NCBI GenBank assembly: GCA_000381625.1
Contig: KB906767.1
Coordinates: 314,729-378,728, forward strand
Length of the DNA stretch: 64,000 nt
Direction: 5' to 3'
Source: Bryobacterales bacterium KBS 96
GTDB lineage: Bacteria > Acidobacteriota > Terriglobia > Bryobacterales > Bryobacteraceae
A program made the position numbers and the translations under genes. Positions 1 to 9,766 of this stretch are shown here, in pieces. The notes under the pieces were generated by a model that worked only from the letters and a program-made list of their open reading frames with translations, was not told where the DNA came from and did not search any database. Positions within the stretch are counted from its first letter, which is position 1. Each line of letters starts with the position of its first letter.

Positions 1-876
1 AGCTTGAGACGGGCGCTGGAGTTGAAGCCCGATTTCGAACGGGCTAAGTACACGCTGGGCATCGCGCTTCGAACGCAGGGGCAAACCGCGGAAGCGGCGG
101 CCGAAATGCGCGATATTCGCCAACTGCATCAATCGCGGCTGCAACTCGCGCAAAGCAAAAAACTGATTCTCGATGGCATCGATTTGTTGAAAAGCGGGGA
201 ATGGCAAAAGGCCGCACAAACATTCCAGCAATCGGCGCAGTTGAGTCCGGCCTTACCCATGAGCTATTACTATCTCGGCGTGGCGCGGGAAAAGCTAGGC
301 GTTCGGGATCAGGCGCTGGCGGCATACCAGAAGGCGCTGGAACTGAAACCCGATTATGCGGAAGCGCACATGCATCTCGGAGTGCTCTATGCGCGGGACC
401 AGGACGCAGGGAATGCGCTCGATCAATTCCATCAGGCCGTTCTGAGCGACCCCGACCTCGCGGAAGCCCATTACAATCTGGGCATGATGCTCGCCAATAC
501 CGGCAAGGCCGTGCAAGCGGGTCGCGAACTCACGGAGGCATTGCTGCTGCGGCCGGACTACACCGAGGCCCGGATGCTGCTGGGCAATCTTCTGGCGGGA
601 GAGAATCAGATCGACCGCGCGGCGAGTCTGTATCGGGAAGTCATCCGGCGCACGCCGCAGTTCGCGGAGGCATACAACAATCTGGGCTTACTCTGGCTTC
701 AGGCCGGCAAAATCGCCGATGCGAAATCGAAATTTCAAGAGGCGATTCGCCGCAAGCCGGACTACGCCGCTGCGCACTACAACTTAGGGCTGGCGTTAGA
801 GAAGGCGGGCGAACCACAAGCGGCGCACACCGAGTTCCAGACTGCCCGCCGGCTCGACCCGCGGATTCCCCGTTAG
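1..876 (+). CDS. TPR-repeat protein, 5' end outside window
   Basis: The reading frame is open from the first base and ends at the stop at 874-876, so this is the C-terminal part of a longer gene. About seven tetratricopeptide repeats are visible, each with the typical pattern of small and aromatic residues (for example YYYLGVAREKLG, AHYNLGMMLANTG, AYNNLGLLWLQAGK) followed by an acidic or proline-rich turn (LKPDY, RTPQF, RKPDY). TPR arrays are protein-protein interaction scaffolds, and no catalytic domain is seen in this part. Upstream residues are missing, so fusion to a kinase, protease or ASPIC-type domain cannot be excluded. The next gene is convergent, with about 110 bases between them. 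Confidence 0.85.
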   Translation, partial: SLRRALELKPDFERAKYTLGIALRTQGQTAEAAAEMRDIRQLHQSRLQLAQSKKLILDGIDLLKSGEWQKAAQTFQQSAQLSPALPMSYYYLGVAREKLGVRDQALAAYQKALELKPDYAEAHMHLGVLYARDQDAGNALDQFHQAVLSDPDLAEAHYNLGMMLANTGKAVQAGRELTEALLLRPDYTEARMLLGNLLAGENQIDRAASLYREVIRRTPQFAEAYNNLGLLWLQAGKIADAKSKFQEAIRRKPDYAAAHYNLGLALEKAGEPQAAHTEFQTARRLDPRIPR

Positions 877-984
877 TTGACCCGCGAGCCGCTGCAAGGC
901 GGCAAGATACAGGCCGCTTACGTTTCCGGTTCAGATCGCGAAAATTTCAGAATCACGCTAGGGACGAGCATCACTGCTCATGTG

Positions 985-1338
985 TCACACCGGTTCGGCG
1001 AATACGTAAAAGTCAAACACGGGCGTTTTATCGCCGCGGCCCCACCGGACCGCTTTCCATTGCGCGCGCACATATTCGACTTCGATATGTTGAGACAGAT
1101 CTACCAGAACCGAAGAGACGCCGGCATAAAACTTCTCTGGAAACACGGCCAGGCGTTCGGTCCAATCGGTTCCGTTGCGGGACCCCTGGATGAAGACGTG
1201 CAACAGTTCCTGCTCTACAGTTTTCACGATGCCGAGCGTGATCAACAGCGCTGGCGGCCGGTTGGGCGCGAGGGGCAGACCAGGTCCATCGCCATTCGCG
1301 TGAACGGTCGTTTGTGGGACCAGGAACGACGGCTCCAT
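985..1338 (-). CDS. conserved hypothetical protein, coupled to aminotransferase
   Basis: This is a 117-residue protein of unknown function. Its ATG (1338-1336) overlaps the stop of the upstream aminotransferase as TGATG, so translation is probably coupled. The open frame extends further upstream inside the aminotransferase gene, but the coupled ATG is the natural start. The protein has no signal peptide or membrane segment. It looks beta-rich, with alternating hydrophobic stretches (PPALLITLGI, EQELLHVFIQGS) and a C-terminal WGRG...PVFDFYVFAE stretch. I do not recognise a named family. The fixed pairing with a class I aminotransferase is the only functional hint. Confidence 0.7.
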   Translation of the reverse strand: MEPSFLVPQTTVHANGDGPGLPLAPNRPPALLITLGIVKTVEQELLHVFIQGSRNGTDWTERLAVFPEKFYAGVSSVLVDLSQHIEVEYVRAQWKAVRWGRGDKTPVFDFYVFAEPV

Positions 1339-2504
1339 CAGTGTGATAACCTCGCCAGGCGCTCTGCCGCGGCTTCCAGCGTTTCGGGCTTCTTCGCAAA
1401 GCAAAATCGAACCCAATCCTTGCCGAGACCAGGATCCGAGAAGAAACTGGAGCCGGGGACAGCGGCAACGCCGATCTCTTCGACAAGATAGCGGCAGAAA
1501 TCGACATCGTTGCCGGCGTTCAATCCTGCAATGTTCGCCATCACGTAATAGGCCCCTTGCGGAACCGAACAGATGAATCCTTGCCGTCCCAGAATATCGA
1601 GCAGCAGGTTGCGTTTCCGTTCGTAAGCGGCAGCTACATTCAAGAAATACGAATCCGGGAGAGCGAGCGCGTGAATTCCGGCTTGCTGAAGAGGCGCCGC
1701 CGCGCCTACGGTCAGAAAATCGTGGACTTTACGAATAGACGATGTGAGATCGGGCGGCGCGATCACCCAACCGACGCGCCATCCGGTCACCGAGAACGTC
1801 TTGCTCAAGCTGTTGACCAAAACCGAACGCTCACGCATCCCCGGCAACGTCATAATCGGGACGTGACGGGTTCCGTCGAACACGATATGTTCATAGATCT
1901 CGTCGGTAATGGCAAGGGCATCGAATTCGTGGCAGAGGCCGGCGATGACCTGTAACTCCTCAACCGAAAAGACGCGGCCGGTCGGATTGTTCGGGCTATT
2001 CAGAACAATCGCTCTTGTCCGCGGCGTGAACGCCGCTCGAAGCTCATCGGGATCGAAGGTCCAGCGCGGCGGGCGCAGCGGAACGTAGCGAACGGTGGCG
2101 CCGCTCAACTGGGAATCGGGCCAATAGTTTTCGTAGAACGGCTCGAAGACGACGATTTCATCTCCGGGATTCAGCAGGGCCAGCATCGTCGCCACCATGC
2201 CTTCGGTAGCGCCGCAACAAACGGCAAGTTCACGTTCCGGATCGAGGCCAAGGCCGTAAAAGCGGTCGTAGTATTTCGCGATGGCGTCGCGGAACGGCTT
2301 GGCGCCCCAGGTAATGGAATATTGATTAATATCCGCTTCAATCGCCTCGCACGCGGCGCGCTTCACCTCCGGCGGGGCGGGGAAGTCGGGAAAGCCCTGC
2401 GCGAGATTGACGGCTCCATGATGGAGAGCCAGCCGCGTCATTTCTCGGATGACGGATTCTTTGAATTGAGCGGTGCGGGCGCTCTGAAAACGGGTGGCAA
2501 GCAC
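1338..2504 (-). CDS. class I/II PLP-dependent aminotransferase
   Basis: A 388-residue fold-type I aminotransferase, the normal length for this family. Visible hallmarks are LAQGFPDF near residue 38, SPNNPTG (170-176), the DEIYEH motif (201-206) whose Asp contacts the PLP pyridine nitrogen, and SLSKTFSVTGWRVGW, in which Lys235 is the expected Schiff-base lysine. The sequence resembles the kynurenine/glutamine/methionine aminotransferase branch (Iβ/Iγ-like) more than aspartate aminotransferase, but the amino-group donor cannot be fixed from sequence alone. It probably works in the cytosol in amino-acid salvage or keto-acid transamination. It is followed without a gap by the small unknown gene at 985-1338. 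Confidence 0.9.
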   Translation of the reverse strand: MLATRFQSARTAQFKESVIREMTRLALHHGAVNLAQGFPDFPAPPEVKRAACEAIEADINQYSITWGAKPFRDAIAKYYDRFYGLGLDPERELAVCCGATEGMVATMLALLNPGDEIVVFEPFYENYWPDSQLSGATVRYVPLRPPRWTFDPDELRAAFTPRTRAIVLNSPNNPTGRVFSVEELQVIAGLCHEFDALAITDEIYEHIVFDGTRHVPIMTLPGMRERSVLVNSLSKTFSVTGWRVGWVIAPPDLTSSIRKVHDFLTVGAAAPLQQAGIHALALPDSYFLNVAAAYERKRNLLLDILGRQGFICSVPQGAYYVMANIAGLNAGNDVDFCRYLVEEIGVAAVPGSSFFSDPGLGKDWVRFCFAKKPETLEAAAERLARLSH

Positions 2505-2518
2505 GGTTATTTGTGATT

Positions 2519-4822
2519 TTAGCGTTTGCGTCGCGTTGTCCCGCCCGCCGGCTTCTTTGCAGCAGGCTTCTTCACAACTGATTTCTTCCGGACCGTGGTT
2601 TTGTGAACGGGCGCCTCGGCGCCATCCAAAGCCGGCAGGCCCTCGTACAAACGTTGGTACACCTCCGCATTTCGCAAGACGACTTGGACATACTCGCGAG
2701 TCTGTGTGAAGGGAATGGTTTCGATAAACTCGGCCGGCTCGCTATACGGACCCCAGGTGCTCCACAAGTCCACGCGGCTTTTCCCGGCGTTGAAAGCGGC
2801 CAGCGCTTCTTCCGGATGATCGCCGAGGGAATCGAGCAGCCAGCGGAAATACTTCGTTCCGAGTTGAACGTTGCGGTCGGGAGTGAGCAGTTGGTGGGTT
2901 GTAAAGTGGCGAATGCGCAACTGGCGCGCTAAGTCGCGGCCTGTGGCGGGGCGCACTTGCATCAGTCCATAGGCGTTTGCATAGGAAATGGCTTTGGGGT
3001 TGAACTCGGACTCCTGCCGGATCAAGGCACAGACGAGGAAAGGATCGATCTTCTGTGCACGGCTGTAGCGAAGGATCGCCGGGCGATACGGCATGGGAAA
3101 CGCCATGCGCCAGAATGCTGGAGGCACGTCGTTCGGCATCAGGCGCAGATAGCCGGGCGCATACGCTTTGATGTACCGGATGGCCTGATCGGCGTCGCCG
3201 CGCTGGCTTGCGAGTTTCGCCAGTTCATAAGCATAGACATACGGCTGATTGCCGTCGTTTTTGGCTCCGAAGGTCAGTTCCGTTTCCGCCCACTGATCGA
3301 GTTGGGCAAGCCGCAGCAGGCGGGCGCGCTCCAGCCGTTTTTGGGTGTCCCGATCGGGTTCGAGAGAGGCGAGGCGCCGGCGCTGCGGCCATGCGATGCC
3401 ACGAAGGAATTCGAGCACGGAGGGGGAGGGCTCCGCGGCATGAAGCTGCTTTCTCTTCAAACGCTCACGCGCCTGAAGCGCGTAGTATGTGTTCGGATAG
3501 TGATCGAGTATTGCGTCGAAATAGGCACGGGCTGCACGGTCGTCATCTTTCGATTCCGAGAGGCGAGCGAGGTAATAAAGCGACGCGTTGGCATCGTCCG
3601 ATTCGGGGAAATTCGTGAGAAACGCCCGGAGCAGATCGACGGCGCCCGCTTCGTGCCGGCGGTAATTCTCAAAGGCAACGCGCCAGTGGCACCGCTCGGC
3701 GCCTTCATCGGTCGGGAAGCTTGCCGCACAGGCGGAAAACAGGGGCATGAACGTTTTTGCGTCGTTCTGCACCAGCGCCAGGTTGGCGACCGTCATGAGC
3801 ACGTCGAGCCGCCACTTGGACTGCGGATACTTAACGCCCAGCGTTTGAAGATACGGCTTCACGTCCGCGTTGCTATCGATCTTGAGGATGCTGCGTATGA
3901 GGTAATCGAGCCGCTCTGCGTCAGCCTCGGGATCGTTGACCTGCAGGCCGCCCAGATATTCTTTCGCGACCTTATAATCGCGATTCAGGAAATCGACTTC
4001 GCCGAGCCGTACGCGGGCCAACTCGAGTTGCGTTCCTCCCAGTTGAGGGATGGCGGCCTTTAGCTCATCTCGCGCTGCGGGATAATCGCGCGCATCGATC
4101 AGCTTCATGGCCCGGGCCAGCATGGCGGTCGGCATGGGCGGTGGATAGTTCTCAGCCAGGCGTGTCTTCAGGTCGCTTAGATACTCCTCTGCCTTCTTGG
4201 CCCCTTGCGATTTCGGGTAGTTGTAATAGACCCGCTGGAAATAGGCGGCTGCCTGGGGAAGATCGCCCGTCGCATGGAAACATTGGGCGAGCAGGAAATC
4301 CGCCTGTGGCTGGGGAATGCGCTTGTAATACTTGCGGATCATGTCCAGCGCGCTCTTCGGCTTATCGCCGTCGAGCGAAGATTGCACGGCAAGGGCGGCG
4401 GCCGCGCCCGTCAGCGGCGAAACGGGATTGTGGGTGAAGACGTGAGCCACCGCTTTGTCGACTTCGCCGTAATGCCGCAGCTTATACTCGGCTTGCGCCC
4501 GGACGTAGTTGGCGTAATCATCGAGGGTGGGTGCTCGTTTGGAGGCCTCGCTGGCGTACTCCGAGGCGGCGGCGAAATCGCTTTGATTCAATTGGCGTTG
4601 AGCCACGGCCAGGAGCGCGGCGGCCCCGACGGCTTTCGGCTTTTCCGGCTGCTCCACTTTAGCCGTACGCGATTTGGAATGGGACCGCCTGGACGGGGCG
4701 GCCGCGGGGGCTGCGAGCGAGAATGCCAGAACCGCAGCCGCCGGAAGACTAAACCATCTGGCCAGGATAATCCGCTCCCAGGCGTGTTTCGTCTCTTTCA
4801 GCCAGAGTGCCGACCAGTTCAA
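2519..4822 (-). CDS. slt: soluble lytic murein transglycosylase with TPR domain
   Basis: A 767-residue Slt70-like enzyme cleaving peptidoglycan between MurNAc and GlcNAc. An N-terminal hydrophobic export segment is followed by a long alpha-helical TPR-type superhelix (about residues 60-580) and a C-terminal SLT domain. Catalytic Glu604 lies in ALIRQESEFNPKA, followed by YGLMQVRPATGR and ALAAFNAGKSRV, all family 1 hallmarks. The Lys/Arg/Ala-rich tail after residue 745 is low complexity. The frame can start at TTG 4822, which overlaps the upstream gene by 74 bases. A CTG at 4765, preceded by GGGAG, or another nearby codon would give a more ordinary signal peptide, so the start is uncertain. Confidence 0.9.
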   Translation of the reverse strand: MNWSALWLKETKHAWERIILARWFSLPAAAVLAFSLAAPAAAPSRRSHSKSRTAKVEQPEKPKAVGAAALLAVAQRQLNQSDFAAASEYASEASKRAPTLDDYANYVRAQAEYKLRHYGEVDKAVAHVFTHNPVSPLTGAAAALAVQSSLDGDKPKSALDMIRKYYKRIPQPQADFLLAQCFHATGDLPQAAAYFQRVYYNYPKSQGAKKAEEYLSDLKTRLAENYPPPMPTAMLARAMKLIDARDYPAARDELKAAIPQLGGTQLELARVRLGEVDFLNRDYKVAKEYLGGLQVNDPEADAERLDYLIRSILKIDSNADVKPYLQTLGVKYPQSKWRLDVLMTVANLALVQNDAKTFMPLFSACAASFPTDEGAERCHWRVAFENYRRHEAGAVDLLRAFLTNFPESDDANASLYYLARLSESKDDDRAARAYFDAILDHYPNTYYALQARERLKRKQLHAAEPSPSVLEFLRGIAWPQRRRLASLEPDRDTQKRLERARLLRLAQLDQWAETELTFGAKNDGNQPYVYAYELAKLASQRGDADQAIRYIKAYAPGYLRLMPNDVPPAFWRMAFPMPYRPAILRYSRAQKIDPFLVCALIRQESEFNPKAISYANAYGLMQVRPATGRDLARQLRIRHFTTHQLLTPDRNVQLGTKYFRWLLDSLGDHPEEALAAFNAGKSRVDLWSTWGPYSEPAEFIETIPFTQTREYVQVVLRNAEVYQRLYEGLPALDGAEAPVHKTTVRKKSVVKKPAAKKPAGGTTRRKR

Positions 4823-5636
4823 GATGTAAATAGTCGACGATAGTGGGCGTCGTCATGAATTGATTCCGAAATATTTCCCGCGCGTTATCGATGTCCTGCT
4901 TCAGATAGAGATAAAGGTTCTTTTGCTCGCGGCCGGCATTACAGGCTTCCGGTCGGTACAACTGCATTTCGGCAATCTTCACGCGCGCGAAGCGCTGAGC
5001 GCGCAGGTGAAGCGTGCGTTCGGGATCGGGCAAAGCTCCCCAGGCGGGCAGTGTACGTTCGACAGTTTGCGGAGGGTTGGCGGGCGAAGGCGACGGCGCA
5101 ATTTGAACGTGGACCGGATTTTGCGACTGCCGTTCGAGCATTGCCGCCGATATATTAGCGATGAGTTCAAGCGCATTGGCATCGACTTCGCCGCACGCGA
5201 ACAGAATCGCGGCAACTCGCTGCCCCTGCGCGATGGGCGCGAGCCACGCGCGATCTCCCGCTTTCGACATCAGCGCCTCAGACACTTCGGCGGGAGTCCG
5301 GAGGGCGATGACTGCATCTTTCGACTCGGCGGCATTTTGAAACGCCGCGGCGCTCGCCAGCGAGAACGAGAGATCGGGGGCAAGTGCAAGATCTCGAGCG
5401 CCTCGCAGTACAAGGCGTCCGTTTTCGAGAGCGAACAAAGCGATTTCCGCCGCAAAATGAGCTGCCCCGTCCAGTACGGCATCGCACCAGTCCACTTCTG
5501 TCCGGTACTGTTTCAAGCGCCGGGCAATCTGGTTCAACTGATCCGTTACTTCCGCGCGGGCTGTCCGCGCAGCTTGATCTTTGGCGGCGTCAAGCTCGCG
5601 GATGACCGCCTGCCAGCCGGGTTCGAGAGAATGCAT
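4749..5636 (-). CDS. hypothetical protein with GAF-like region and coiled coil
   Basis: A 295-residue cytosolic protein with an ATG start. The N-terminal 45 residues are helical and coiled-coil-like (RELDAAKDQAARTARAE). The middle region, about 45-165, reads like a degenerate GAF-type sensor fold, ending in RAWLAPIAQGQRVAAILFACG. A proline-rich linker (SPSPANPPQ) then leads to a C-terminal helical segment (RAQRFARVKIAEMQLYR ... LKQDIDNAREIF). Conserved acidobacterial proteins of this layout are unassigned. It ends inside the beginning of the lytic transglycosylase frame, so the two are probably co-transcribed. No enzymatic motif is seen. Confidence 0.7.
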   Translation of the reverse strand: MHSLEPGWQAVIRELDAAKDQAARTARAEVTDQLNQIARRLKQYRTEVDWCDAVLDGAAHFAAEIALFALENGRLVLRGARDLALAPDLSFSLASAAAFQNAAESKDAVIALRTPAEVSEALMSKAGDRAWLAPIAQGQRVAAILFACGEVDANALELIANISAAMLERQSQNPVHVQIAPSPSPANPPQTVERTLPAWGALPDPERTLHLRAQRFARVKIAEMQLYRPEACNAGREQKNLYLYLKQDIDNAREIFRNQFMTTPTIVDYLHLELVGTLAERDETRLGADYPGQMV

Positions 5637-5945
5637 ATCCGCAATTTGATTCTAACGAAGTGGGACGCGGAGAAAGGCAAATACACGATTGCGCGAAAAA
5701 ATGAATTTCGAAATGCCACTCACTGACGCTCGGGACGGGCATGCCCGTCCCCTACACGAAATCGTTCTCTGTTGTTCGAAGATTGGAACTCGGTCGACGG
5801 ATCGCCGGTCCGGCGCCGCATCGCCGCCATAGACGACAGCGTCGGCTTCCGAACTTAGGTGATCGTTACCCTCCGGATATGGCTCAGGTTTTAAGGGATC
5901 GCAGACTCATTTTCGAGATCGACATTGGGGGCGCTCGATCTATCC
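5637..5945. other. intergenic region with no gene recognised
   Basis: About 300 bases without a convincing gene. It holds the palindromic repeat at 5732-5780 and otherwise unremarkable sequence. The open frames crossing it are short and resemble no family. Confidence 0.5.
5732..5780 (+). repeat. dispersed palindromic element, copy 1 (partial)
   Basis: It begins with a perfect 20-base palindrome (GGGACGGGCATGCCCGTCCC, 5732-5751), followed by the spacer CTACACGAAATCG and TCTGTTGT. The same palindrome-plus-spacer arrangement occurs at 20238-20300 and, inverted, at 43868-43935. This copy lacks the second palindrome. Confidence 0.65.
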
Positions 5946-6068
5946 GCTCTCCACCGCCTACTCCTTCTCCCCATCCGTCTCATCCTCAAACTGAACCTTC
6001 GACACAGCCACGCGGTTCAGAGCGGCGTACTTGAGATTCGGGTTGCGAACCCCGCCGTTACAGGCGCC
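5946..6068 (-). pseudogene. truncated duplicate of lytic transglycosylase 3' end
   Basis: This segment repeats the last part of the gene at 9597-10781 in the same orientation. From 5955 to 6027 it matches 9594-9666 almost base for base, with one difference seen. It then lacks 54 bases (the equivalents of 9667-9720, an in-frame loss of 18 codons) and continues with about three differences up to position 6068, equivalent to 9761. The decoded remnant keeps NGGVRNPNLKYA and ALNRVAVSKVQFEDETDGEKE. It has no start or catalytic region and directly adjoins the end of the R-M gene. It is best read as a duplication scar left by insertion of that gene. Confidence 0.85.
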
Positions 6069-6093
6069 GGCATTGGCATCCGCGATAATGCGC

Positions 6094-9000
6094 CTAAAGA
6101 ACGTAGCGATTCTCGACCCGGCGGATCTGGCCGAGCGAGACAAGCGTCTCGGCTATCTCGCGGACGTCCGGCGTGCGGGCTTTCAGGAAGACGCGGGCCA
6201 GAGCATGCGCTTCGATCGGTTGGCGCTCTTCGGCAAGCACGGCGCGGATTGCACCGACGCGCTCCGGGAGAGACGCCGGCCACGGGCGGCGGGCGCTCAC
6301 CGGTGCGGCTTCTTCCATGTCGATGCCAAGGCCCGTCTGGCCGAGTTGCAGACGATCCTGGAACTCTGGGCGTAACCAGCGTATGACTCCCCGGCGCTCC
6401 TCGGCCTGGCGTTCCTCATTCAGGGCGACCAGGCGATAAAGAATATCTTCCGTGCCCAGACCGGCGGGCCAGCCGTAAGCGTCGAGCACCGCTGCGTCCA
6501 GGTTGTCGTGAATTTCTCGCAAAACTGAGACAAGGCCCTGCTCGTGAATGACGCGATCGTCTTCGTCCAATTCCGCGTCGCCGCGAAGCTTCTCGAGCAC
6601 GTTATACATGCCCGTCATCGTGAGCGTCGGGAATAACTGCTGCTGGCGCTTGCGGTGGGCGTCCAGTGCTTCACCAAGTTGGCGTATGCGCTCGCGGTGC
6701 TGTTCGTTCGCGACTGGGAATGGGAAAGGTTCGAAGCAGCGGGTTTTGTTATAACGTGGACGATCTTCGAGCGTGCCGCCGGCTGCGAGCGCCCAGGCGA
6801 CAGGAATGCGGCTGGATAGGACGCCAAGAAAATAGGCATCTTCGAGAGCGAAGTTAACAAGCATGTTGTCCGGAAGGACTGAATCGTCGAGGAAGACGAA
6901 GAAGCGGTGCTTGGACGTCTCAACGGTGGCGATATAGCGGCGCAGGCCGACTAAGGCGAGTCGCAACTCGCTACGTGGTTCACCGTGAACCCACCAGTTC
7001 TCTCGATAACTCTGCCGATTATTGTTATCGCGTTCCGGTTTCACCCGGTCGTGTATCCACTGAAAAACCTCTGGGAATTGCGCCCGCACCCGTTCCACTG
7101 TCAATCCAAACAGATCGATCACCATGACTCGTCGCGGATGCGAGGTTAAATCACGGCCGTTTCGGTACTCACGAATGTGACGCTCCAAACCTGGAATGCG
7201 GCCCAGTCCTAGTTGCCTCGCTTCGGCGGGTGTCACAATGAATCCGGAACCGTGAAGCTTCACGCCGGGGCAGCTTACACGTTCATTGGCTTTCAACGGC
7301 TGTGCGGCTGCAACGTTAGGCCCGACGGTCAAATCCGCATTGACGATTCCGCGACGCTCGGAGAGTTCTACTATCGCGTGATCCTCGCCAGGTATCTCGC
7401 CGACAACACGAGCCAGCACGCCCTCGCGCCGGCCACGTTGGCCGACAGTCATCGATATGCGGACATCGGCGCCGTCCCTTGCATCCACCCAGGGATGGTC
7501 CGGAATGGCGTAGACCAGCGATAACGGATTTTCCGGCTGCAGATGGTTGGACACGACGCGGCGGCTGAAGGTCTGCCGGAGGCTGTTTGTCGCGATGAAA
7601 CCGAAGCGGCGCGTGCGGCCGGAACGGACTGCCTCGGCGGCCCGATGCCACCAGTACATGACGTAGTCCGCGCTTTCCGGGACCTCCGGATAAGTCTCAC
7701 GCAGCGTTTCGGTATAACCGTCGCCGAGTTCGGTACGCATCATCCAGTTCCCAATGAAGGGTGGGTTGCCAATAATGAAATCGGCTTGAGGCCACGCCGC
7801 CGGGTGAGGATTCACATACCGAAAGACTGTTCGCCGCGCGGATTCATCGGGCACTTCTTCGCCGGTCGCCGGGTGGATGCGCATCGTGCGCTGATCCCAC
7901 TGGGTACGAATGGCGCCGCTCGCGTCCCGCGCCGGCTCTTCGCGATCGTAGGCCAGGAGCGCATCGCGGCTTTCGATGTTGTGGAAGCGCTTGATGACGG
8001 GCTCTGGCGGAAGGGCGGACGCGCCCCAGGTCCGGAAATACCATTGCAGATAACCGATCCAGAGCACGAGGTCCGTGATGACAGCGGCGCGCGGATTCAA
8101 CTCCAGGCCGAGCAACTGATGAGGATCGACCGTCATGCCGGTTTCGGCGAGAACGAATTGCGTTTCTCCGAGGCTTTCCAGTATTTCGACCACTTCGCCT
8201 TCCAGGCGCTTCAGGTGTTCGAGAGTTACATAGAGAAAGTTGCCGCTGCCGCAGGCGGGGTCCAGGACATTGAGGCGGCAGAGGTAGCGGCGGAACTCGT
8301 GGACGGCTTCGCGCGCGCCGTTCGTATCTCCGGAGCGGGCAAGGGTGACGGCGGCGGCTTGAACGGTTTTCCAATCGTCGCGAAGCGGCTGGATGATCGT
8401 GGGAACGACGAGACGTTCCACATATTCACGCGGCGTATAGTGCGCGCCGAGGCGATGGCGCTCGCGTTTATCGAGAGCGCGTTCGAGCAGGGCGCCGAAG
8501 ATGGCCGGTTCTACATCCTTCCACTCGGCTTTAGAGGCGCGGATCAGCAGATCGAGCTGTGCGGTGGTGACGGGCAGCGCCTCCACGCTCTCGAAGAGAC
8601 CGCCGTTGAACCTGAGGACGTGTTCCCGGACGATGGGCGAAAATCCACCGCTGTTCATGGTTTGCCAGAGCGATTCGACCATGGGGCGGAAGTTCGGGAG
8701 ATCGCCTCGCAAGCTTTCGAGCAGTTGGGTCCAACTGTTCTCCGGCAGTAAGTGAACATCTTCGGCAAAAGACGTGAAGATGCAGCGCATGAGGAAGCTG
8801 GCGACGCGGGCGGGCTCGTGCTCATGCTGCTCAAGGTCCTTTGCAAGTTCGGCAAGTTGTCCAGCCACTTCACGAGTGACACGGGCGCTGACACGCGTGG
8901 GGTCAAGCGATAGCGGATCGAGCCAGACAGCGCGGAGGCGGTCGCAAGCTTCCGGCAGCGTGAGCTCGTTGAGGAGAATACGGTAGCTGTTCTTATCCGG

Positions 9001-9507
9001 AAATTGCGCGTAGTTCTTGCCGGTAAGCGAGAAATCAGCGTAGAGTTCAATGCTGTAACCCACGTCAACGACGACCAGGAACGGCGGCCAGCCTTCGGGG
9101 ACGGCTTTGGCGTACAACTCGGCTTGGTTGCGAGCGGCGAGCATGGCTTCATCCCAGCCCGGCGTCTCACGAACGGCAGTGCCGCGGCGAGTCCGCAGAG
9201 AAGGCGCCCTTAGCTCGGCACCCTGGTGATTGCTGCCCTGTTTGGCTTCAAGGACGAAGCAGCGGCTTTTATATAGATCGATGCGGCCCGGGCTCGTGGT
9301 GCCGTCCCCGTTGTGGAACTGAACAGCGCGCTCAAAGACGTAGGCATTATGAGAATCATCCGGAACAGAGGGGTTCGGACGTGGAACGCCCAGGACGTCG
9401 CATAGCTCGGATAGAAAGAGCTGGTAGTTAGCGCGCTCGGCGGCGCCCGAACTTTCCCAGCGGCGGATGAATTCCGCCGTGTCCTCCCGTACGATTTGAT
9501 GGGGCAA
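6094..9507 (-). CDS. type IIL (MmeI-like) restriction-modification enzyme
   Basis: A 1137-residue single-chain restriction endonuclease and adenine methyltransferase. The N-terminal PD-(D/E)XK nuclease shows Asp77, nine residues, then Glu87-Ala-Lys89, the spacing known from MmeI. A helical connector follows, then the gamma-type N6-adenine methylase core: [12 protein letters not shown] (356-367), motif [10 protein letters not shown] (416-424, SAM binding) and motif IV NPPF (581-584, catalytic). The C-terminal third ([13 protein letters not shown], then PYNKTR-like and FPFPV stretches) should hold the target-recognition domain. There is no separate methylase, specificity or helicase gene nearby, consistent with a self-contained type IIL system. 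Direct repeats flank it. Both activities look intact, but the recognition sequence is unknown. Confidence 0.88.
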   Translation of the reverse strand: MPHQIVREDTAEFIRRWESSGAAERANYQLFLSELCDVLGVPRPNPSVPDDSHNAYVFERAVQFHNGDGTTSPGRIDLYKSRCFVLEAKQGSNHQGAELRAPSLRTRRGTAVRETPGWDEAMLAARNQAELYAKAVPEGWPPFLVVVDVGYSIELYADFSLTGKNYAQFPDKNSYRILLNELTLPEACDRLRAVWLDPLSLDPTRVSARVTREVAGQLAELAKDLEQHEHEPARVASFLMRCIFTSFAEDVHLLPENSWTQLLESLRGDLPNFRPMVESLWQTMNSGGFSPIVREHVLRFNGGLFESVEALPVTTAQLDLLIRASKAEWKDVEPAIFGALLERALDKRERHRLGAHYTPREYVERLVVPTIIQPLRDDWKTVQAAAVTLARSGDTNGAREAVHEFRRYLCRLNVLDPACGSGNFLYVTLEHLKRLEGEVVEILESLGETQFVLAETGMTVDPHQLLGLELNPRAAVITDLVLWIGYLQWYFRTWGASALPPEPVIKRFHNIESRDALLAYDREEPARDASGAIRTQWDQRTMRIHPATGEEVPDESARRTVFRYVNPHPAAWPQADFIIGNPPFIGNWMMRTELGDGYTETLRETYPEVPESADYVMYWWHRAAEAVRSGRTRRFGFIATNSLRQTFSRRVVSNHLQPENPLSLVYAIPDHPWVDARDGADVRISMTVGQRGRREGVLARVVGEIPGEDHAIVELSERRGIVNADLTVGPNVAAAQPLKANERVSCPGVKLHGSGFIVTPAEARQLGLGRIPGLERHIREYRNGRDLTSHPRRVMVIDLFGLTVERVRAQFPEVFQWIHDRVKPERDNNNRQSYRENWWVHGEPRSELRLALVGLRRYIATVETSKHRFFVFLDDSVLPDNMLVNFALEDAYFLGVLSSRIPVAWALAAGGTLEDRPRYNKTRCFEPFPFPVANEQHRERIRQLGEALDAHRKRQQQLFPTLTMTGMYNVLEKLRGDAELDEDDRVIHEQGLVSVLREIHDNLDAAVLDAYGWPAGLGTEDILYRLVALNEERQAEERRGVIRWLRPEFQDRLQLGQTGLGIDMEEAAPVSARRPWPASLPERVGAIRAVLAEERQPIEAHALARVFLKARTPDVREIAETLVSLGQIRRVENRYVL

Positions 9508-9586
9508 ACAGTCTAGTGTAACTGCGGTCCGTGTGCGTCTATGAAGGTTTTCGGCAAATGCGAAGGAATTTCAACAGCGCTGGCTC

Positions 9587-9766
9587 TCCCCGCCGCCTAC
9601 TCCTTCTCCCCATCCGTCTCATCCTCAAACTGAACCTTCGACACAGCCACACGGTTCAGAGCGGCGGCGCGGGCGATCACGCGCCGGGCGTAGCTCGCCA
9701 CAATTTCGACGCCTGCCGCGTATTTGAGATTCGGGTTGCGAACGCCGCCGTTATAGGCGCCAACCG
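9587..9766. repeat. parental copy of the direct repeat flanking the R-M gene
   Basis: The last 170 or so bases of the transglycosylase gene plus about ten bases beyond its stop are the intact counterpart of the remnant at 5946-6068. The homology starts just after the stop codon, in GCTCTCC, and the 54-base block 9667-9720 is missing from the other copy. The two copies lie about 3.5 kb apart in direct orientation, enclosing only the R-M gene. Confidence 0.85.

Noticed and set aside
201-1193. Long plus-strand frame over the TPR gene and beyond
   Set aside because: It is a shadow of the TPR gene in another frame. The composition is Arg/Gly-rich and there is no family similarity.
877-1491. 204-residue plus-strand frame after the TPR gene
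   Set aside because: It is antisense to the coupled hypothetical gene and the aminotransferase end, with a TTG start and no domain character.
2957-4063. 368-residue plus-strand frame
   Set aside because: It lies opposite the lytic transglycosylase, whose catalytic motifs are clear. The antisense product resembles nothing.
7543-8751. 402-residue plus-strand frame
   Set aside because: It is antisense to the type IIL enzyme and is explained by codon bias on the real strand.
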